Of a DNA stretch of 29,068 bases, positions 24,677 through 29,068 are shown piece by piece. Each line of letters opens with the position of its first letter. The first letter of the stretch is position 1. The DNA comes from Clostridiales bacterium (GTDB taxonomy: Bacteria; Bacillota; Clostridia; Lachnospirales; Lachnospiraceae): positions 1 through 29,068 of the forward strand of contig JAHABX010000033.1 of assembly GCA_018376135.1 (NCBI GenBank), read 5' to 3'. The notes under the pieces were generated by a model. It was not told the DNA's origin. It worked only from the letters and a program-made list of their open reading frames with translations, and made no database searches. A program made the position numbers and the translations under genes.

Positions 24677-24714
24677 TATCTAAAACCTATCTGCACAAGA
24701 CAGGAGGGATCGTT

Positions 24715-25167
24715 TTGAAGAAAAGCTTACCGGATATGATTATCAGTATCGTGCTGCTTGCATTCCTGACCTCCCTTGCGGTACAGGTTCCGGCAATCCC
24801 GGAAGTATCCAAAGGGTATCCGTTGGTACTGTTAGTTATTTCCTATATTATGACTATTTATCTGCTGATCACCAGCATGCTGAAACTGAAAAAAGAAGAG
24901 AAACAGGAGACAAAGGTTGTGGAGCAGGTGAAGATCATCGTGCCGTACTGCCTGATGATCACCCTTTATCTGGTTCTTATGAGCAAGATCGGATACATTG
25001 CATCTACAGTTGTATTCATGATCGCATCTTTACTTTATCTGAAACTGAAAAACAAAGTCGTGATGATCGTACTCAGTGTGGTAATGACGATCGTACTGTA
25101 TTTCGTATTCACGAACTTCCTGACCGTTATCCTCCCAAGAGGAAGCTGGTTCAATATTGCATTTTAG
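24715..25167 (+). CDS. tctB: TTT small membrane subunit TctB (second copy)
   Basis: This 150-residue four-helix subunit is the same length as the first copy and clearly homologous along its whole length (MKKSLPDM, VQVPAIPEVSKGYP, YLKLKNKV, ILPRGSWFNIAF). It starts with TTG preceded by AGGAGGG at 6-nt spacing, as in copy one. A 95-bp gap with a hairpin separates it from tctC, unlike the 29-bp gap in the first operon. It partners with TctA encoded 20 bp downstream. Confidence 0.9.
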   Translation: MKKSLPDMIISIVLLAFLTSLAVQVPAIPEVSKGYPLVLLVISYIMTIYLLITSMLKLKKEEKQETKVVEQVKIIVPYCLMITLYLVLMSKIGYIASTVVFMIASLLYLKLKNKVVMIVLSVVMTIVLYFVFTNFLTVILPRGSWFNIAF

Positions 25168-25187
25168 CAGGAAGGAGATAGAGCTTT

Positions 25188-26684
25188 ATGGAAAATATTA
25201 TGCTTGGTTTTGCCAATGTATTTCAGCTGAGTAATCTCCTTGTCTGCATTGGTGGTTTGTTTATAGGCGTACTCTTTGGTGCGCTCCCCGGATTCTCCGC
25301 AACGATGGCGGTAGCAATCTTCGTGCCGTTTACCTATGTCATGGAGCCCGGCGCTGCACTTCTTCTGTTAAGTGCACTGTACTGCGGCGGTGTATTCGGC
25401 GGTTCCATTCCGGCGGTACTGGTTGGTATCCCGGGAACACCTGCTTCCGCTCCGACGGCTCTGGAAGGAAAGGCTCTTGTGAAAAAGGGTGAGGCGGGAC
25501 GTGCGCTGAACCTGGTTACTTCCGCATCCTGTTTCGGTGGCTTTGTCAGCTCTGTAGCACTGCTTGTGTGCGCGCCGCTTCTTGCGAAGATCGCAAAGAT
25601 GGTAGGTCAGCCGGAGCAGATGTTCGTAGCAATCTTCGGTCTTTCCGTAGTGGTTATGCTGTCTCAGGATAATCTGTTCAAAGGTCTTATGGTGGCATTT
25701 ATCAGCCTCCTGCTGGCTACCTTCGGACAGGATCCGGTAGAGGGCTTCCCACGCTTTACATATGGACTGTCCCAGCTGACCGGCGGTTTCTCTGTTGTAC
25801 CGGTGCTGATCGGTCTGTTCTCCCTTCCGGAGGTATTCAAGATGCTGGAGGACCCGCTGGGTAAGATGGCGGAATCCGGAAAAGTCGGTTCCATGAAACT
25901 GAAACTGACAGATATTACTAATAATACGTTTAATGCGATCCGCTCCACCATCATTGGCGTTGTGATCGGTATCGTTCCTGCAGCAGGTCCTGATATTGCC
26001 GCATTCCTTGCTTATAATGAGGCAAAGAAAGCATCCAAGCATCCGGAAGAGTTCGGAAACGGAAGTGCAGAGGGTATCGTGGCAGCTGAGGCAGGCAACA
26101 ACGGTGTTACCGGTGGTTCGCTGATCCCGCTTCTGACCCTTGGTATTCCGGGAAGTGCTCCGGCAGCAATCTTCCTCGGAGCCATGATCATCCATGGAGT
26201 GCGTCCGGGCCCAACCCTGTTTACGCAGCATGCGGAGACTGTTTACACCATGATCATTGGTTTTGCGCTGATCAACCTGCTGATGTATTTTGTCGGCATG
26301 TTCTTCTGTAAATGCGGAAGCCTGATCCTGGTCATTCCAAAGTCTATTCTTGCAACAGTAATTGTTGTGCTTGCAGTGGTTGGTACCTTTGCGACCAATA
26401 AGAATATGTTTGATGTATTTGTAATGTTTGGTGCAGGTATCATCGGATACATCATGCTGAGGAATGATTTCCCGACCTCTCCGGTTGCGCTGGCACTTCT
26501 GCTTGGTACGAATATGGAGAAATCCATGTCCCTGACCCGTACCATGTATGAAGGAGAGCTTTATATGGTATTTACAAGACCGCTGGCAGCAGCGCTTGCG
26601 ATCTTCACCGTATTCTCCTTTGTATTCCCGCTGGTAAAAATCGCACGGGATAAGAAAAAGAAGGCAAAGGCGGAGCAGGCATAG
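25188..26684 (+). CDS. tctA: TTT large membrane subunit TctA (second copy)
   Basis: This 498-residue permease is collinear with the one at 21843. It has the same GALPGFSATMAVAIF, GGSIPAVLVGIPGTPASAPT and TLGIPGSAPAAIFLGAMIIH motifs, and about 12 hydrophobic segments. Differences are mostly conservative and cluster near residues 235-255 (KLTDITNNTFNAIRS in place of EKGIVKNNWINAWRS) and at the C-terminus, which here ends in a longer Lys-rich tail. Synonymous changes are scattered throughout, so the duplication is not recent. Confidence 0.93.
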   Translation: MENIMLGFANVFQLSNLLVCIGGLFIGVLFGALPGFSATMAVAIFVPFTYVMEPGAALLLLSALYCGGVFGGSIPAVLVGIPGTPASAPTALEGKALVKKGEAGRALNLVTSASCFGGFVSSVALLVCAPLLAKIAKMVGQPEQMFVAIFGLSVVVMLSQDNLFKGLMVAFISLLLATFGQDPVEGFPRFTYGLSQLTGGFSVVPVLIGLFSLPEVFKMLEDPLGKMAESGKVGSMKLKLTDITNNTFNAIRSTIIGVVIGIVPAAGPDIAAFLAYNEAKKASKHPEEFGNGSAEGIVAAEAGNNGVTGGSLIPLLTLGIPGSAPAAIFLGAMIIHGVRPGPTLFTQHAETVYTMIIGFALINLLMYFVGMFFCKCGSLILVIPKSILATVIVVLAVVGTFATNKNMFDVFVMFGAGIIGYIMLRNDFPTSPVALALLLGTNMEKSMSLTRTMYEGELYMVFTRPLAAALAIFTVFSFVFPLVKIARDKKKKAKAEQA

Positions 26685-26711
26685 CTGACAGATTTGGAAG
26701 GAGATAAATCT

Positions 26712-27890
26712 ATGTCTTTAACAGCTGTTTATGCAAAGAAAGCTTTAGTTGGAGAAGAACTGCAGGTTCTGGAAAATGCCTGCATTCTGATAGAAAATGA
26801 AACAATTGTGGAAGTGACGACCCGTACGGAGTTTGAAAACTCCGGCAGGGAAGCGGCAGTGATCTATCTGGGCGACAAGACCGTGCTTCCGGGCATGTTC
26901 GAGTGCCACAATCATCTGGCTCTGGATGCGCGTCTCCCGGGACATCTGGATATGATGACCCAGAGCGAGTGTGAGCATACGCTGCTTGCACTGACCGGAC
27001 TGAAGGACGATCTGATGTCCGGCGTGACTACGGCAAGATGTCTTGGTGACCGCAATTATATCGATGTGGTTTTACGAGACAAGATCCGTGAAGGCAAGGT
27101 GACGGGACCGGATCTTCTGGTCTGCGGCATTGGCATGAAGGGACGTCATGGTCACGGTTATGTGGGAATGCCCCATTCCGGTGTAGAGGAGTTCAGACGG
27201 ACCGCAAGGGAGAATATGTTCCGCGGTGTGGATGTGCTGAAGATCTTCGTGACTCCGGGCGCGCCTGCGGCAGCTTTGGATGAATTCATTCCCTGCTTTA
27301 TCTCCTATGACGAGATCCGTACGGTAGTGGAAGAGGCAAAGGCACTGAACATTAAGACCGCAGCTCACTGTATCGGCGGAAAAGGTCTGGACTACTGTGT
27401 CAAGGCTGGTGTGGATGTAATCGAGCATGTATACAGCATCACACCGGAGCAGGTGAAGCTGGTGGAGGAAGAACATAAGGGATGGATCGATATGACCTCC
27501 GGCATTGTGCTTGATCCGGAGAGAGAGCCTTATTGTCCTCCTGCATCTGTGAAGAAGGTGCGTGCGGCAAGAGAGTATTCCAGACAGTGCATGAACCAGA
27601 TCTACCAGAGCGGAAAGATCCGGTATACCATCGGTACCGATGCGAACCATGGTCTTCTGTATAAGGAGCTGGAATATGCATGTGAAGGCGGTGCGTCTGC
27701 ACTGGATGCCCTGAAGGGTGTGACGGTCAATGCGGCGAAGATGTGCGGTCTGGAGAAGAAGACCGGACAGCTTGCAAAAGGTCTGAAGGCAGATATCATT
27801 GCAGTGGATGAGAATCCGTTGGAGCAGATCAACACTCTGAAGGATGTGCGTTTTGTCATGAAGAGCGGAAAGATCTATAAGGATCTGTAA
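26712..27890 (+). CDS. Metal-dependent amidohydrolase, co-transcribed with the second TTT
   Basis: This is a TIM-barrel hydrolase of the amidohydrolase superfamily with 392 residues. The metal-ligand set is complete: His66 and His68 (CHNH), Lys177 (LKIFVTPG), His219 (AAHCIGG), His239 (IEHVYSI) and Asp310 (TIGTDANHG), consistent with a binuclear site bridged by a carbamylated lysine. It resembles the imidazolonepropionase/prolidase-like branch. I start at ATG 26712 after GGAAGGAG; an in-frame TTG six codons earlier has no site. It begins 27 bp after tctA in the same direction, so it probably hydrolyses a C-N bond in the compound imported by the transporter. The substrate is unknown; a peptide, acyl-amide or cyclic imide carboxylate are all possible. 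Confidence 0.9.
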   Translation: MSLTAVYAKKALVGEELQVLENACILIENETIVEVTTRTEFENSGREAAVIYLGDKTVLPGMFECHNHLALDARLPGHLDMMTQSECEHTLLALTGLKDDLMSGVTTARCLGDRNYIDVVLRDKIREGKVTGPDLLVCGIGMKGRHGHGYVGMPHSGVEEFRRTARENMFRGVDVLKIFVTPGAPAAALDEFIPCFISYDEIRTVVEEAKALNIKTAAHCIGGKGLDYCVKAGVDVIEHVYSITPEQVKLVEEEHKGWIDMTSGIVLDPEREPYCPPASVKKVRAAREYSRQCMNQIYQSGKIRYTIGTDANHGLLYKELEYACEGGASALDALKGVTVNAAKMCGLEKKTGQLAKGLKADIIAVDENPLEQINTLKDVRFVMKSGKIYKDL

Positions 27891-27944
27891 ATATTAGATA
27901 TGAGATTTGGGGCAGCCCGGAAGAGGAAGGTTTTCGGGTTACAA

Positions 27945-27959
27945 GGAAGTATATCTTCC
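27945..27959. repeat. Short perfect palindrome at the chromosome/element boundary
   Basis: GGAAG-TATAT-CTTCC lies between the amidohydrolase stop and the recombinase end. It is a candidate binding dyad or weak hairpin. A weaker dyad (CCCG/CGGG, 27916-27938) precedes it. The junction between host DNA and the mobile element is expected somewhere in 27891-27987. Confidence 0.4.
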
Positions 27960-27964
27960 GATTA

Positions 27965-28009
27965 GGCGGTATAGCCCCCTACAAGGGCTATGCCGTCTTT
28001 TCCTGTTTT
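27965..28009 (+). terminator. Hairpin at the end of the recombinase gene, terminator-like on the plus strand
   Basis: CGGTATAGCCC (27967-27977) pairs with GGGCTATGCCG (27985-27995) with one G-T pair and a 7-nt loop. TCTTTTCCTGTTTTT follows on the plus strand. It overlaps the recombinase stop codon and could stop transcripts from the TTT-amidohydrolase operon. Its T-tail lies in element DNA, so it may have been brought in by the element. Confidence 0.6.
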
Positions 28010-29068
28010 TCGGTATCTTTTGTTTCTGTCTGCGATTCAGTAGGAAAATGGATTTCTCCAACAAAGTTAAAGACAATATCCACTTTCTGAAAACGCTTGC
28101 CGTCTATCTTCTCCGGCGCATGGACAACGATTTTCTTTACAAATTCATTGACGATTGTAGGCGTTAATTCTGTTATCCCGACATACTTGCGGATAACGGC
28201 GGCGAAGCTGTCAAAGTCGCTTTTGTCCTGTTCGTAGGTATCGACTTCTCTTTGTTCGGCATTTACCTTTTCCGTCAGTTCTCGTTGTTCTGCTTCATAT
28301 TCTGCGGACAGCTTCAAAAACCTCTCATGGCTGATTGTGCCGTTTATATCGTCTTCATAAATCCGTTTGAAAATCCGGTCAAGTTCTGCAATCCGTTTCT
28401 TTGCCTGTCCGACCTCACGCTGCTTGCGCTTCATCTCTTTTTCCGCTTCATCATACCGCTGCCTGCGTATCAAATCCATAAAAGAGGTTATATCGTCAAA
28501 GAACAGTGCAGTTACGGCAAATATCCTCTGTCGGATAATCTGCTGTAACGTTTCCTCTCTGATGAAGTGTGCGGTACAATCTCCCGTATTGCTTTTGTAC
28601 CTTGCACAGCGGTAATGGTCTTGCGAGCCATTAAAACTCTTGCAGGTGGCAAAATGCAGTTTACTTCCGCAGTCGGCACAGAACACCAAGCCGGAGAACA
28701 TTCCCTGTCGCTCTGCCTTTGTGGGGCGGCGTTTATGCGTTCTCAATTCCTGTACCCGTTCAAAGACAGCTTCTTCCACAATCGCTTCATGGGTATTGCG
28801 GAAAATCGCCTGTTGTTCTTTTGTGGTAGGAATACGCTTTTTCAGCTTGTGAGATTTTGAATAGCTTTTGAAGTTTACAGTATGTCCGCAGTAATCCATA
28901 CGCTCTAAAACCCCTACAATCGTGCTTTCATTCCAACTATACGGATTTTCCGGAAGCACCTTGCCTTTTTGCTTTGCATAGTGGGCTTTGGTAGTAAGCA
29001 CCTTGTCAGCAGTCAGAATTTTTGCTATCTGCATAGGTCCTTTTCCGGCAACACATAAATCAAAAATC
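27988..29068 (-). CDS. Large serine recombinase, C-terminal part (cut by window edge)
   Basis: The reading frame is open to the right edge, so the N-terminal catalytic domain is outside. Upstream of the first in-window ATG the frame reads IFDLCVAGKGPMQIAKIL, typical of the recombinase (PF07508) domain of large serine recombinases. Next come the recombinase domain (about to residue 110), a zinc ribbon with paired Cys (FCADCGSKL and later YRCARYK), a long coiled coil (about 190-270) and a C-terminal region similar to the DUF4368 family, ending at 27988. Such proteins insert and excise integrative elements at att sites. Its base composition is lower in G+C than the flanking operon. The element lies to the right and is not seen here. 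Confidence 0.88.
   Translation of the reverse strand, partial: IFDLCVAGKGPMQIAKILTADKVLTTKAHYAKQKGKVLPENPYSWNESTIVGVLERMDYCGHTVNFKSYSKSHKLKKRIPTTKEQQAIFRNTHEAIVEEAVFERVQELRTHKRRPTKAERQGMFSGLVFCADCGSKLHFATCKSFNGSQDHYRCARYKSNTGDCTAHFIREETLQQIIRQRIFAVTALFFDDITSFMDLIRRQRYDEAEKEMKRKQREVGQAKKRIAELDRIFKRIYEDDINGTISHERFLKLSAEYEAEQRELTEKVNAEQREVDTYEQDKSDFDSFAAVIRKYVGITELTPTIVNEFVKKIVVHAPEKIDGKRFQKVDIVFNFVGEIHFPTESQTETKDTEKQEKTA

Noticed and set aside
27907..28167. 86-aa plus-strand frame after the amidohydrolase
   Set aside because: It runs through the hairpin and antisense to the recombinase; no ribosome site and no recognisable domain.

Overview
The window looks like chromosome from an anaerobic Clostridia, most likely Lachnospiraceae. 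The supports are moderate G+C, strong AGGAGG-type ribosome binding sites, TTG starts, an ftsEX operon with a CwlO/PcsB-like hydrolase, a clostridial PBP1A with a Cys-rich tail, and a sigma-54/PrpR-type regulator beside tripartite tricarboxylate transporter (TTT) genes. Family assignment is inference. No rRNA, tRNA or CRISPR array was seen.

Layout. (1) 1-4260: a block of three inverted repeats, a citrate synthase, a convergent DUF3048 lipoprotein, and a divergent membrane-anchored HtrA protease. (2) 4290-6745: a ClpX-type unfoldase followed 3 bp later by a divergent signal peptidase II-like protein, then a convergent small membrane protein. (3) 6959-12180: a same-strand cell-envelope cluster of CdaR/PucR-like regulator, FtsE, FtsX, coiled-coil M23 hydrolase and S41 protease. 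FtsEX is expected to switch on the hydrolase during division. (4) 12230-18084: a PBP1A-type synthase, a KamA-family radical SAM protein, and on the other strand a second class A PBP. (5) 18081-27890: a PrpR-type sigma-54 activator (minus strand, overlapping the second PBP by 4 bp) facing two tandem tctC-tctB-tctA operons. The second operon ends in a metal-dependent amidohydrolase. (6) 27988 to the right edge: the C-terminal part of a large serine recombinase, the edge of an integrated mobile element that continues outside the window.

The most coherent system is region 5. Each TTT operon has a near-consensus sigma-54 promoter (20242-20257 and 23508-23523). Each also has, farther upstream, an AATGCAA word repeated at exactly 10-bp spacing. 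The simplest reading is that the PrpR-type protein, acting with RpoN, controls two duplicated high-affinity carboxylate importers plus a hydrolase that processes the imported compound. The substrate cannot be read from sequence. Unusual aspects are the duplication itself, the TTG start kept in both tctB copies, a hairpin after tctC in only one copy, and the translational coupling of the regulator to a peptidoglycan synthase.

The -10/-35 elements, operators and terminators were found by eye and have not been scored by software.
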